Below are positions 9,575-18,233 of a stretch of 64,000 nucleotides of DNA, piece after piece. The stretch's first letter is position 1. Each line of letters begins with the position of its first letter. Position numbers and translations under genes: made by a program. This stretch comes from Alkalihalobacillus sp. YIM B00296 (GTDB taxonomy: Bacteria; Bacillota; Bacilli; Bacillales; Fictibacillaceae). Below the pieces are notes generated by a model. It did no database searches. It had not been told where the DNA came from and was given only the letters and a program-made list of their open reading frames with translations. The stretch spans positions 310,001 through 374,000 of the forward strand of contig NZ_JAIBLJ010000001.1 of NCBI RefSeq assembly GCF_020179385.1, in the 5' to 3' direction.

Positions 9575-9990
9575 CGTTGGAAGTGGTCAAAAATTTGATT
9601 GAACGAAGAACAAAGGAAAAACGTTTTGAGCAGCTCTTATTGAAGTGGTCTTTATCGTTATTTGTAATCCTTTTCTTCAGCATTGTATATACTTACTTTT
9701 ACAAGCTTCCAGCATTGGAACGGATGTTTTTGACGAATCGGGATGTAATGAGTGATCTTACAAAGGATAAGCTGCTATTCATTCTCTTGGTTGCAGGTGT
9801 ATTTTGTGTGATCCAAATGATCCATTACAAGAAAAAGCATACCAAGGCTGAAAACGAGTACGAAGAATTAAGGATAGCAACAATAGAACGAGGAGAAGAA
9901 CTGTGGGAGAAACCAGTTCCATGGAAACATAGACATGAGGTATTCGATTGGCTGAAACGTGAACATGATATCAACTTATATCACAAATAA
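9523..9990 (+). CDS. ypbF: YpbF-like membrane protein (DUF2663)
   Basis: A 155-aa protein with two membrane helices (about residues 44-66 and 86-103) and charged cytoplasmic ends. The C-terminal PVPWKHRHEVFDWLKREHDINLYHK-like end (given here only as WKHRHEVFDWLKREHD) is typical of the family. Function unknown. It ends 2 bp from the convergent gene at 9993. Its ribosome site lies inside a perfect hairpin, which suggests translational control or a remnant of a terminator. Confidence 0.75.
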   Translation: MDGLQYWKFKQYLISEVTLEVVKNLIERRTKEKRFEQLLLKWSLSLFVILFFSIVYTYFYKLPALERMFLTNRDVMSDLTKDKLLFILLVAGVFCVIQMIHYKKKHTKAENEYEELRIATIERGEELWEKPVPWKHRHEVFDWLKREHDINLYHK

Positions 9991-9992
9991 CC

Positions 9993-10211
9993 CTACATGG
10001 GACAAGGACATCCGAAGAATGCATTTTCGCTTCTGCAAAATAGCTGGTCATTTATCTGCACATGATCTTTTGTGATCAGTTGAATTCTGCCAAATGCAAC
10101 TGTTTCATACTCTTTCATGCAAAACACTTCAACTGGGAGTCCGATCTTCTGGCTGTATTCCAAATCCTGATCTAGGACGAGAGATTTATTCGTAAACTTG
10201 GATATGGTCAT
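9993..10211 (-). CDS. Conserved-type hypothetical protein with C-terminal GCPCPM
   Basis: A 72-aa soluble protein on the minus strand. The ATG at 10211 follows AGGAGAGG with good spacing, so I prefer it over an in-frame upstream start at 10259. It looks like a small beta-rich fold and ends FFGCPCPM with two closely spaced Cys, a possible metal or redox site. I do not recognise a function. It is convergent with ypbF. Confidence 0.6.
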   Translation of the reverse strand: MTISKFTNKSLVLDQDLEYSQKIGLPVEVFCMKEYETVAFGRIQLITKDHVQINDQLFCRSENAFFGCPCPM

Positions 10212-10412
10212 GATGTGTCCTCTCCTAACTTTTAATTTTTTGAATTTTCTTATACTCAAATTCTTAGTTTAATCTTAAAGGAAATTTACATAATTTTCAA
10301 CCTCATTTGTTTTAATATTCTGAAAAAAATAAATTTTAAAACACCTAGTAGGAATTACCTAAATGAGTATCGAAAAGATTAAGGTATCATCAATTTAGTC
10401 AGGGGGGATTAG

Positions 10413-11046
10413 ATGTTTGTTAAAAGTATCATGATACCAAAAATAAAAACATACGTTGTGCAAAGTACAGATACTCTGAAAGATGTCTTACATAAGTTGG
10501 ATCAGTATCAGATCGATGGGATGCCTGTCGTCACAGGGAACGACTATACAGGTATCATCACGTTGAACAGGATCTATAAGGTATTCTTTGAATCCGGTAT
10601 AGAAAAGGAGAAATTCCTCAGTTCAACTGTGGCTGGTGACATCGCTGATTACAAGGATGATTTCATCAATGAAGAAGAAATTTTTGAGAAGATCCTTTTG
10701 TCAGTCAAGGATCGTCCACTTATAGCTGTTGTTGATGAATCTGGTGATCTGAAAGGTGTCATTACGCGATATGATACCCTTGAACAGTTCCAAAGTGCTT
10801 TCGGTATGAAGCGTAAGGGTGTCCGTATTTCGTTTTCCTCCTCTGAAGCAGAAGGCCCGGATTGCCAGGCTTGCAGAGATAGCCAGGCAATTTCATGAAA
10901 ACATCATTTCGCTTGCAACCTTTGACGAAACGGATAAGTTTGTCAGAAGGATCGTTATGAAAGTCGAAAAACAGCAGAACATTGATAAATTCATAAGGAA
11001 ACTTGAAGCATCCGGTTTTCGAGTCCTTGATATAAAGGAAGATTGA
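10413..11046 (+). pseudogene. CBS-pair plus ACT domain protein, frameshifted
   Basis: Frame 1 (10413-10898) encodes two CBS domains and runs into 15 non-family residues. The next frame continues from about 10855 with RIARLAEIARQFHEN and an ACT-like domain ending GFRVLDIKED at 11046. Removing one C from the CCC run at 10856-10858 joins them as EAEGRIARLAEI without a break, giving a protein of about 210 aa with the CBS-CBS-ACT order of AcuB. RBS AGGGGGG. Either a true inactivating insertion or a sequencing error. The CBS half alone could still fold and bind a nucleotide. Confidence 0.8.
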
Positions 11047-11055
11047 AAACATGAA

Positions 11056-11094
11056 ATTCCTTCCCTTTTCATACGGTATAGGGGAGGGATTTTT
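11056..11094 (+). terminator. Terminator-like hairpin overlapping the next gene's Shine-Dalgarno
   Basis: ATTCCTTCCC and GGGGAGGGAT pair (with G-U pairs) and are followed by TTTTT. The right arm is also the ribosome site of the GTG start at 11095. Confidence 0.6.
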
Positions 11095-11490
11095 GTGTTT
11101 AAACGAATCATCGCATTATTGATCGGTTATTTATCTTTGTATACTGTCGTGAATGATATCCCGACTACGTCGTATGATGAATTTATGCAGTGGGTTTCGA
11201 GTTTGATTTTAAATCCATTTCGTTTTGTCGTTTCAGCTTTTTTGACACTGATCGGTGTTATAGCATATGGCATCATGATCAAAACGGTCATTACCGATTT
11301 CAAACACCCAAGAGCCCAATCTTTGGTGGCAGGTATTCTTTACTGTGCCATCGTCCTGGTGAGTATGTTATCTCTCTTCCATATGAACCAGATGCTCATT
11401 TTTATATTGTTACCTTGTTCCGTTATTTATGGTATTATTTCGTTATCTCAACGTAATGTGATCGAACGGGGACAGGAAGGTGCAGAATGA
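11095..11490 (+). CDS. Hypothetical membrane protein upstream of ypbG
   Basis: A 131-aa protein with about four hydrophobic helices (near residues 4-20, 44-66, 77-96 and 100-118) and a charged C-terminus. GTG start after GGGGAGGG. Its stop overlaps the ATG of ypbG as ATGA, so the two are translationally coupled. I recognise no motif; the coupling suggests a membrane partner for the ypbG phosphoesterase, which is itself membrane anchored. Confidence 0.7.
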   Translation: MFKRIIALLIGYLSLYTVVNDIPTTSYDEFMQWVSSLILNPFRFVVSAFLTLIGVIAYGIMIKTVITDFKHPRAQSLVAGILYCAIVLVSMLSLFHMNQMLIFILLPCSVIYGIISLSQRNVIERGQEGAE

Positions 11491-12263
11491 TCATTATTTT
11501 AGCTTTATTGGTGGCTTCAGGACTGATATTGCTTGCTTATATGTGGCGTGAAGCACATCAGAACGTCGTGAGGACCCACGAGCTCTATCTAGATAATTTT
11601 CCTGAAAGTTTCAATGGCTTAAAGGTTTTTTTTATTTCAGATATCCATACTAGGGAAATTGAGGATAAATTACTGGAACAAATTAACGATTCGATTGACC
11701 TCGTCATCATTGGCGGGGATCTAATGGAAAAAGGGGTGCCATTCGAGCGTGTGTCAAGAAATTTAGACCAACTTTCAAAGATTGCACCTAATTATTTCGT
11801 ATGGGGGAATAATGATTATGAGGGGGATTTTCGTAAGTTGGATGTGCTTCTCAAAGAAAAAGGAGTCATTATTCTTGACAATACTTGTGCACGTTTCGAA
11901 GCAGGAGCAGAGACTATTACGCTTATAGGCACAGATGATCCAACTATGGAACGGGATCAGTTGGAATTGGCTCTTGTTGATGCCGATGAAAGGGAGACAA
12001 GCTATAAGATTCTCGCTAGTCACAATCCTTCAATTGTCGGAAAAATCCTGAAGGAACATGAAATCGGATTCGTAATGTGTGGCCATACTCATGGAGGCCA
12101 GATCCGTTTATTCAAATGGGGAATTGCAGAAAGAGGCGGCTTTAAAGACCATTGGCAGACTAAGGTATTCATAAGTAATGGATACGGGTACACAAAGCTT
12201 CCTTTAAGGCTCTGTGCTCCAGCTGAAACCCATGTACTTACCTTTTATCGGAAAAGTAAATAA
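11487..12263 (+). CDS. ypbG: Membrane-anchored calcineurin-like metallophosphoesterase
   Basis: A 258-aa protein with one N-terminal helix (residues 3-19). Metallophosphoesterase motifs follow in order: SDIH, GGDLMEKG, GNND, SHNPS and GHTHGGQ, which supply the two-metal site. The family includes YkuE/YaeI-type enzymes acting on lipid-linked or other phosphoesters; the substrate here is unknown. Overlaps the preceding membrane gene by 4 bp (ATGA). No terminator is obvious after it. Confidence 0.85.
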   Translation: MIIILALLVASGLILLAYMWREAHQNVVRTHELYLDNFPESFNGLKVFFISDIHTREIEDKLLEQINDSIDLVIIGGDLMEKGVPFERVSRNLDQLSKIAPNYFVWGNNDYEGDFRKLDVLLKEKGVIILDNTCARFEAGAETITLIGTDDPTMERDQLELALVDADERETSYKILASHNPSIVGKILKEHEIGFVMCGHTHGGQIRLFKWGIAERGGFKDHWQTKVFISNGYGYTKLPLRLCAPAETHVLTFYRKSK

Positions 12264-12403
12264 GCTGTTTCTAGAATTCAAGGAATTCGTCCAAGCGGCA
12301 GATCAAGAACTTTACGGAACTACCTGACCACTAAGAACCTTCTGTATGCACCATCATATAGTGTAGAGAAAGGTGGAGTATTTGCTGTTGAGGAGGACCA
12401 TAT

Positions 12404-12997
12404 ATGCGACTGGAGCGTATAACATATAATAAAATAAAAGTGTTTTTAACTTTGGATGATCTAGACGAGCGCGGCATTTCTAAAGAAGAAATGTGGCAGG
12501 ACCTGCCTAAGGTCCATGAATTATTCAGGGATATGATGCTGGAAGCAGATGACGAACTAGGGTTTAAAGCAGATGGTCCAATCGCCGTTGAAGTGTTTTC
12601 TTTGCCTGCTCAAGGAATGGTGGTCATTGTAACGAAGGGGCAAGCAACAAGTGAGGACGAAGACTACGATGACGAGTACTTGGAACTACAAGTGACAATG
12701 GACATAAGTGATGATATCATATACGAGTTTAAAGGCTTCGATGATATAGTTGCACTTGCTTCAAGAGTCTACCAGTTAGGGATCACCGGTGGAGAAATTA
12801 CTTATTATAACGGACATTATTATATGTCGTTCGAAGAAGAAGAATATGAGTTACTTGACTTCGATATGTTCGTAGCACTTTTATCTGAATTCGGAAGTCC
12901 TTCTACAATCACCAAATGGCGTGTAAGAGAATATGGAAAATTGATCATGGAAGCAAATGCAATGGAACAAATCAACAAATACTTTCTAAAAAAATAG
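12404..12997 (+). CDS. ypbH: MecA-family ClpC adaptor protein (YpbH/MecB)
   Basis: A 197-aa protein. The N-terminal half begins RLERITYNKIKVFLTLDDLDERG, a close match to YpbH (shown only in part here: KIKVFLTLDDLDERG). An acidic linker near residues 83-92 precedes a C-terminal MecA domain that binds ClpC. MecA-type adaptors deliver substrates such as ComK to ClpCP; YpbH is the paralogue with weaker effects on competence and sporulation. RBS GAGGAGG, 7 bp before ATG. Synteny next to ypbG supports YpbH rather than MecA. Confidence 0.9.
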   Translation: MRLERITYNKIKVFLTLDDLDERGISKEEMWQDLPKVHELFRDMMLEADDELGFKADGPIAVEVFSLPAQGMVVIVTKGQATSEDEDYDDEYLELQVTMDISDDIIYEFKGFDDIVALASRVYQLGITGGEITYYNGHYYMSFEEEEYELLDFDMFVALLSEFGSPSTITKWRVREYGKLIMEANAMEQINKYFLKK

Positions 12998-13009
12998 TGT
13001 ATAAAACGT

Positions 13010-13043
13010 AAGGGCTGGCCGATATGAATTGTGCCAAGCCCTT
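13010..13043 (+). terminator. Stem-loop after ypbH
   Basis: AAGGGCTGGC and GCCAAGCCCTT enclose a 13-nt loop and are followed by a weak TTT. Repeat copy 2 starts 8 bp later. Confidence 0.6.
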
Positions 13044-13050
13044 TAAAAAG

Positions 13051-13205
13051 ATAAGAAAGCATAAAAATTTTGGTTACGGTGAAGAAATGTCTAGCACCAC
13101 CGCCCAACCACTTGGATCACTTCAGTTCTACTGCGGCGGCGAAAGCCTCCTCGTCGGACTTCCAATAACCTTCGTGGTTAACCAGGGTGTTTTCGCTTTT
13201 CTTTA
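13051..13205 (+). repeat. Family A intergenic repeat, copy 2 (short form with outer arm)
   Basis: It begins with the outer arm ATAAGAAAG, then GTCTAGCACCACCGCCCAAC, the core CTCGTCGGACTTCCA, and ends GCTTTTCTTT. The rest of the gap to gudB (13206-13442) is AT-rich. It holds only a possible TATACT -10 element at 13381-13386 and no gene. Confidence 0.8.
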
Positions 13206-13442
13206 TTTCAATGAATAGCTGCTCCAATACATCAGGATTGGAAATAAATAGATGCTGTATAGCTTATTTTTTCTAATTCAGGGTATTGCTAATAAAAAAG
13301 CAACAGACTATGGAGAAAGCGGTTTCAAAATATAACGGGAAAACTTATAGATATTACTTCTCATTACGCTTAGTAGAGTGTATACTATGCATTGAGAAAT
13401 TGAAATCATACTTTATATTGGTATTATCACGGGAGGTAAACC

Positions 13443-14723
13443 ATGTCTGCCAACAATACTTCAGATAATGAACAAGAAAAAAATGGACAAGACAATGTTT
13501 TGGTATCAACACAAACTGTAATTAATGATGCATTAGATAAGCTGGGTTACCCAGAGGAAGTATACGAGCTTCTTAAAGAACCAGTCCGTCTGATGACCGT
13601 ACGGATTCCAGTTAGGATGGATGACGGTTCTATAAAAATATTCACGGGTTATCGTGCCCAACACAATGATGCAGTTGGACCGACAAAGGGTGGAGTCCGA
13701 TTCCATCCCAATGTTACCGAAACAGAAGTAAAAGCTCTTTCCATCTGGATGAGTTTGAAAGCTGGAATTGTGGACTTGCCTTATGGTGGAGGGAAAGGCG
13801 GAATCATATGTGATCCGCGCGATATGTCTTTCCGCGAATTGGAACGCTTGAGTCGCGGTTATGTACGTGCAATAAGTCAGATCGTTGGACCGACGAAGGA
13901 TATTCCAGCACCTGACGTATTTACGAACTCACAGATCATGGCCTGGATGATGGATGAATACAGCCGGATCCGTGAATTTGACTCTCCAGGGTTCATAACA
14001 GGGAAACCATTGGTGCTCGGTGGGTCACACGGACGTGAATCAGCTACGGCTAAAGGTGTTACAATCTGTATCCGTGAAGCCGCTAAGAAAAAAGGAATCA
14101 ACATTGAAGGCGCGAGAGTGGTCATCCAAGGGTTTGGTAATGCAGGGAGTTTCTTAGCGAAGTTCATGTATGATGCAGGTGCAAAAGTCATCGGTATTTC
14201 AGATGCTTATGGCGGATTGCATGATCCTGACGGATTAGATATCGATTATTTGCTGGACCGTCGTGATAGTTTTGGTACAGTGACAAAATTATTTAAAGAT
14301 ACGATCACAAACCAGGAACTCCTTGAATTGGATTGCGACATTCTCGTTCCTGCAGCAATTGAAAACCAAATAACCAAACACAACGCTCACAACATCAAAG
14401 CATCGATTGTCGTAGAAGCGGCGAATGGCCCTACAACGATCGAAGCTACCAATATACTTACTGAGCGTGATATTCTTCTTGTACCGGATGTACTTGCTAG
14501 TGCAGGGGGTGTCACGGTCTCCTATTTTGAATGGGTCCAAAACAACCAAGGATATTATTGGACTGAAGAAGAAGTGGAAGAAAAGCTTGAGATAGTCATG
14601 GTCAAAGCTTTCAATAATATATTGACGACTGCAACGAACCGAAAAGTGAACATGAGACTAGCGGCCTATATGATCGGTGTCCGTAAAATGGCAGAAGCAT
14701 CCCGTTTCCGAGGATGGATCTAA
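13443..14723 (+). CDS. gudB: NAD-specific glutamate dehydrogenase
   Basis: A 426-aa catabolic enzyme that deaminates glutamate to 2-oxoglutarate (B. subtilis GudB is 427 aa). Visible are the substrate-binding GPTKGGVRF and catalytic-Lys KGG motifs (YGGGKGG), the PAPDVFTN segment and the Rossmann GFGNAG. The [10 protein letters not shown] segment lacks the 9-bp duplication that inactivates GudB in laboratory B. subtilis, so this copy should be active. RBS GGGAGG. gudB and rocG cannot be told apart from sequence alone; the place next to ypdA favours gudB. A strong terminator follows. Confidence 0.92.
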   Translation: MSANNTSDNEQEKNGQDNVLVSTQTVINDALDKLGYPEEVYELLKEPVRLMTVRIPVRMDDGSIKIFTGYRAQHNDAVGPTKGGVRFHPNVTETEVKALSIWMSLKAGIVDLPYGGGKGGIICDPRDMSFRELERLSRGYVRAISQIVGPTKDIPAPDVFTNSQIMAWMMDEYSRIREFDSPGFITGKPLVLGGSHGRESATAKGVTICIREAAKKKGINIEGARVVIQGFGNAGSFLAKFMYDAGAKVIGISDAYGGLHDPDGLDIDYLLDRRDSFGTVTKLFKDTITNQELLELDCDILVPAAIENQITKHNAHNIKASIVVEAANGPTTIEATNILTERDILLVPDVLASAGGVTVSYFEWVQNNQGYYWTEEEVEEKLEIVMVKAFNNILTTATNRKVNMRLAAYMIGVRKMAEASRFRGWI

Positions 14724-14750
14724 TGCAATTCAGTTGAAACAAACGATAAT

Positions 14751-14788
14751 ATCCCCTATCATCAATATGTATGATAAGGGGATTTTTG
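14751..14788 (+). terminator. Terminator of gudB
   Basis: ATCCCCTATCAT and ATGATAAGGGGAT form a long stem followed by TTTTTGTTT. Confidence 0.9.
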
Positions 14789-14833
14789 TTTGTACATGAT
14801 TTGAAAATTAATTTCCTCAGAAAAATCTTTTAA

Positions 14834-14875
14834 GCGAAATTTGTGACACTCCCGTGGAAAGGGAGGGTATTTCGC
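14834..14875. repeat. Miniature inverted repeat resembling family B ends
   Basis: GCGAAATTTGTGACACTCCC and GGGAGGGTATTTCGC fold over a short loop. The left end resembles the family B left end (GTGAAATTCGCGACAC), and the interior is missing. Confidence 0.45.
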
Positions 14876-14966
14876 AGATAACAACATAGAGTTCAGTTAT
14901 TTTGCTTAACAGCTTGAGGATGAAGAATAGTATAGAGTGAAGTTGTCATTAGGAGTGAAAGAAACC

Positions 14967-15956
14967 ATGCAAGCTGACGCTATTATAGTCGGCGGTGGTC
15001 CCTGCGGCCTTTCTGCAGCGATTGCATTAGAGGAGATCGGCCTGAAACCAATCGTCATTGAAAAAGGGAACATTGTCAATTCAATCTATCGTTATCCTAC
15101 TCACCAGCAGTTTTTCAGTTCGAGTGAAAAGCTGGAAATCGGAAACGTACCATTTGTCATCGAACAACGGAAACCTAAACGGAACCAGGCATTATCTTAT
15201 TATCGGGAAGTCGTGAAAAGGAAAAAGCTCACCGTCCATGCTTTTGAAGAAGTCATGAGTGTAGATAAACGGGAAGACGGCTTATTTATCGTACGTTCTA
15301 AGAAACAGAATATAGATGAGCAGACCTATGAGACACCTTATGTGATCATTGCGACAGGATATTATGATCATCCGAATTACATGGGTGTACCCGGAGAAGA
15401 TCTTGAAAAAGTATTTCATTACTTTAAAGAGGCACATCCATTTTTTGATCGTGATGTTGCTGTCATTGGCGGGAAAAATTCAGCTGTTGACGCTGCCCTT
15501 GAACTGGAAAAGGTTGGAGCTCGGGTAACTGTCTTATATAGAGGTTCTGAGTATTCCGGTAGTATTAAACCGTGGATTCTTCCTGAGTTCGAATCGTTGG
15601 TCAGGAACGAAAAAGTGAAGATGGAGTTCAATACAAGGGTCATCGAAATTAAAGAAAAGTCCCTTGTATATGAGAACAATGGCGGGTTGAAAGAGATTCA
15701 GAATGATTTTGTCTTTGCCATGACAGGCTATCATCCTGATCATACGTTCTTGGCGAAAATGGGAGTGGGGATTGAGGGGGAAACCGGTAGACCGCTGTTC
15801 AATCCTGAAACGATGGAAACAAACGTATACGGCATTTTCATTTCAGGTGTAATTGCGGCAGGTAATAATGCAAATGAGATTTTCATTGAAAATGGTCGAT
15901 TCCACGGAGGGTTAATTGCAAAAGAATTATTGAAAAGGATCGAAAATAGGGACTGA
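14967..15956 (+). CDS. ypdA: Bacillithiol disulfide reductase-type flavoprotein YpdA
   Basis: A 329-aa flavoprotein of the thioredoxin-reductase-like class. The N-terminal FAD site reads GGGPCGLSAA with the active-site Cys at residue 13. A second Rossmann site (GGKNSAVDAALEL) binds NADPH. The C-terminal GVIAAGNNANEIFIENGRF segment is typical. YpdA (Bdr) reduces oxidised bacillithiol, and bshA and bshB1 for bacillithiol synthesis lie at 52.7-54.6 kb. I chose ATG 14967 (AGGAGTG 11 bp upstream); a GTG at 14937 would add a non-family leader. The stop codon lies inside the terminator stem. Confidence 0.92.
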   Translation: MQADAIIVGGGPCGLSAAIALEEIGLKPIVIEKGNIVNSIYRYPTHQQFFSSSEKLEIGNVPFVIEQRKPKRNQALSYYREVVKRKKLTVHAFEEVMSVDKREDGLFIVRSKKQNIDEQTYETPYVIIATGYYDHPNYMGVPGEDLEKVFHYFKEAHPFFDRDVAVIGGKNSAVDAALELEKVGARVTVLYRGSEYSGSIKPWILPEFESLVRNEKVKMEFNTRVIEIKEKSLVYENNGGLKEIQNDFVFAMTGYHPDHTFLAKMGVGIEGETGRPLFNPETMETNVYGIFISGVIAAGNNANEIFIENGRFHGGLIAKELLKRIENRD

Positions 15957-15979
15957 CCTGAAATGGTCTAGTCCCTTTC
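15948..15979 (+). terminator. Terminator of ypdA
   Basis: AGGGACTGACC and GGTCTAGTCCCT pair over a short loop and are followed by TTT. It overlaps the ypdA stop codon. Repeat copy 3 starts 5 bp later. Confidence 0.75.
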
Positions 15980-15984
15980 TAGAT

Positions 15985-16154
15985 GTCCAGCTCCAACCCC
16001 CAACCACTTGGCTCACTTCAGACCTCTAGCGGCAGTGACACATTGGATTTAGATCGAAGGATTTACCCACGCAGAACCGAACCTTGTTTGGTTCGAGCCT
16101 CCTCGTCGGACTTCCAGTGACCTTCGTGGCTGAACAGGGCGGTTTCGCTTTTCT
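15985..16154 (+). repeat. Family A intergenic repeat, copy 3 (long form)
   Basis: Begins GTCCAGCTCCAACCCCCAAC, contains the ACGCAGAACC...TTGGTTCGAGCC module, and ends CAGGGCGGTTTCGCTTTTC. It is followed almost directly by copy 4 in the same orientation. Confidence 0.85.
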
Positions 16155-16158
16155 TGAT

Positions 16159-16260
16159 GTCCAGCTCCAACACCCAACCACTTGGCTCACTTCAGTCTTC
16201 CTGCGGCAGCGACAGCCTCCTCGTCGGTCTTCCAGTGTCAGCAGGGCGTTTTTGCTTTTC
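16159..16260 (+). repeat. Family A intergenic repeat, copy 4 (short form)
   Basis: Begins GTCCAGCTCCAACACCCAAC, has the direct GCGACAGCCTCCTCGTCGG junction of the short form, and ends GGGCGTTTTTGCTTTTC, 2 bp before the ansA-like stop. The GACCTTCGTGG arm is shortened here. Confidence 0.85.
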
Positions 16261-16262
16261 GA

Positions 16263-17237
16263 TCAATTCGATGAAAATGCTTTCCTCAATTGTTCAATAT
16301 TATAGTTCATTTCTAATGTCACCAACAGTTTCAAGCGAGCTTTAGGTCCATTCAATCCGTTGGTCAATATCACACCGCGGTCTTTCAGCTTACGTCCCCC
16401 ACCTTCATAACTATAGATGTCTTGGACGATTCCATTGAAACAACGGGAAACCATCACAATTGGAATCTGATTATCAATGAAATGACCAATCTCCTCCATC
16501 AGGTCAGGGGGGAGATTCCCTTGTCCCAGTGCTTCGATGACAAGCCCATCAATTTCCGTGGTACGAACAGCCTGCAGCAGCTCCTTTTGCATGCCCGCAT
16601 AAGCCTTTAACAAGACGACATTCATTGAAAGGCTTGACGTGTCATAATGCTCACGGTGAGCGAGGTTATGATGGAACAATACACCTCGTTTTGTAATGAT
16701 GCCGATCGGACCTGATTGAGGACTCTGGAACGTTGCAATATTGCTCGTATGGGTTTTCGTCGCATACTTAGCAGCATGGATCTCATCATTGAATACAACC
16801 AATACCCCTTTACCTTTCGCATCATCACTCGCAGCCGCCCTTACCGATGTGATGAGATTATGGGGGCCATCTGAACCTAACTCGTTACTGGACCGCATAG
16901 CACCTGTCATAATGATCGGAGTCTCACCATCATGAAGCAGGTCAAGGAGATAGGCTGTTTCTTCCAATGTATCCGTTCCGTGTGTGATCACGACACCGTC
17001 GAAGTTTTTTTGTTCGATTTTCATGTGTATATAGTTCGACAGCTTGATCATATGCTCTGGTGTGATATGTGGAGACGGAAGATTTAAGAAATCATCCATC
17101 GTAACCTTTGCAATTTGGGAAAGGAGTGCATAGGTTTCGTGAAGGGGATTGACATCTCCAGGAATGACTTTCCCGGTTTCTTTATCCTCACTCATCGCGA
17201 TTGTCCCACCCGTATGAATTACAAGAATTTCTTTCAT
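16263..17237 (-). CDS. Cytoplasmic-type L-asparaginase
   Basis: A 324-aa protein without a signal peptide. The first catalytic Thr lies in HTGGTIAMS (residues 8-16), and the second triad Thr with Asp lies in THGTDTLEETAYLL. GAMRSSNELGSDGP follows. It hydrolyses asparagine to aspartate and ammonia. B. subtilis AnsA (329 aa) is the nearest model, but ansA there sits with ansB at another locus, so I leave the symbol empty. ATG 17237 follows GAGGTTGAG; an upstream extension to 17276 is unlikely. Convergent with ypdA, with two repeats between them. Confidence 0.88.
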   Translation of the reverse strand: MKEILVIHTGGTIAMSEDKETGKVIPGDVNPLHETYALLSQIAKVTMDDFLNLPSPHITPEHMIKLSNYIHMKIEQKNFDGVVITHGTDTLEETAYLLDLLHDGETPIIMTGAMRSSNELGSDGPHNLITSVRAAASDDAKGKGVLVVFNDEIHAAKYATKTHTSNIATFQSPQSGPIGIITKRGVLFHHNLAHREHYDTSSLSMNVVLLKAYAGMQKELLQAVRTTEIDGLVIEALGQGNLPPDLMEEIGHFIDNQIPIVMVSRCFNGIVQDIYSYEGGGRKLKDRGVILTNGLNGPKARLKLLVTLEMNYNIEQLRKAFSSN

Positions 17238-17411
17238 GAATCTCAACCTCATTCCTAAATATATTGTTAGAAACATAACATACCATGCTTGTAATCATCC
17301 GTCTAAGCATAGAGTTAACAGCGTTTCTTCCAAGAACTATATTTAATATAACAAAATCATGGCAGTTCGTGATACCATAGAAAAAAATGGATTGGAAACG
17401 GGACGATATAA

Positions 17412-18095
17412 ATGTTTACAATCATATCTGCAGGGATCGCCCCAGGTGTCGCCTTGCTGTCATTTTTCTATTTGAAAGAAAAATATAAACCTGAGCCGAT
17501 CCTGATGGTATTGCGAACATTCGCCATTGGTGTCCTTCTCGTTTTCCCAGTGATGGTCCTGCAGTTTGGCATTTATGAAGAGATGCAAGTAGCAGGTTGG
17601 ATGGATGCATTTTTCGTTTCAGGTTTCTTGGAGGAATTTTTCAAATGGTTTCTTCTTTATTTTGCGGCATATCAACATATCGATTTCAATGATCCTTATG
17701 ATGGTATTATCTATGGTGTCTCGATTTCCTTAGGGTTTGCCACCGCTGAAAATGTATTGTATTTGTTGGCGAATGGAATAGAAACAGCAATGCTCAGAGC
17801 GTTATTGCCCGTCCCCAGTCATGCATTATTCGGTGTGATTATGGGATATTATCTTTCAAGAGGTAAATCGTCGCAAAACGTGTATTCCAAAAGGTTATTT
17901 TTAATATCTTCATTATTAGTACCGATCTTCTTTCATGGGTTTTATGATTATATCCTATTATCACTGATGCAAAAATGGATGGTTTTCATGCTGCCTTTCA
18001 TGATTTTCCTATGGTGGTTAGGTTTGAGAAAAATCAAGTATGCACAAGGTGTTTCACAGGAAAATTATGAACAAAATCATAGAGCAGTAAATTAA
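17412..18095 (+). CDS. prsW: Site-1 membrane protease PrsW
   Basis: A 227-aa multi-pass membrane protein (B. subtilis PrsW is 218 aa). PrsW motifs are present: EEFFKWF in helix 3, ATAENVLYL and PSHALFGVIMGYY. PrsW makes the first cut in the anti-sigma factor RsiW and so activates SigW under envelope stress. sigW and rsiW are not in the window. Position between ypdA and sleB is as in B. subtilis except for the asparaginase insertion. The ribosome site is weak (GGGACG). Confidence 0.88.
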   Translation: MFTIISAGIAPGVALLSFFYLKEKYKPEPILMVLRTFAIGVLLVFPVMVLQFGIYEEMQVAGWMDAFFVSGFLEEFFKWFLLYFAAYQHIDFNDPYDGIIYGVSISLGFATAENVLYLLANGIETAMLRALLPVPSHALFGVIMGYYLSRGKSSQNVYSKRLFLISSLLVPIFFHGFYDYILLSLMQKWMVFMLPFMIFLWWLGLRKIKYAQGVSQENYEQNHRAVN

Positions 18096-18112
18096 ATTCT
18101 TATTCATATGAG

Positions 18113-18143
18113 CCTGGTCGTCCACTTGATGACCAGGTTTTTT
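18113..18143 (+). terminator. Terminator of prsW
   Basis: CCTGGTC and GACCAGG pair over an 11-nt loop, followed by TTTTTT. Confidence 0.85.
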
Positions 18144-18233
18144 CTATTCATTTTTCTCTTGTATAAAATCACTTCATTGACAGAAACTACGAACATTGAA
18201 AAGTTATACAGGATGCAACAGGAGGCTGTAATG

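Noticed and set aside
13400-13427. SigA promoter TTGAAA-16-TATTAT before gudB
   Set aside because: Its start site would fall inside the ribosome binding site, leaving no leader, so it is unlikely.
14920-14960. Cluster of TAG and GAG triplets before ypdA as a possible TRAP binding site
   Set aside because: Only two triplets have the correct 2-3 nt spacing; TRAP needs many. It also overlaps the ribosome site, which is G-rich anyway.
16084-16345. ORFs inside the family A repeats (for example frames with SLLVGLP)
   Set aside because: They recur in every repeat copy because the repeat is conserved as DNA, change frame between copies and have no ribosome sites.
18150-18230. SigG promoter of sleB
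   Set aside because: TTGACA and TATACA are 22 bp apart and no TGAATA-like/CATACTA-like pair with correct spacing was found.
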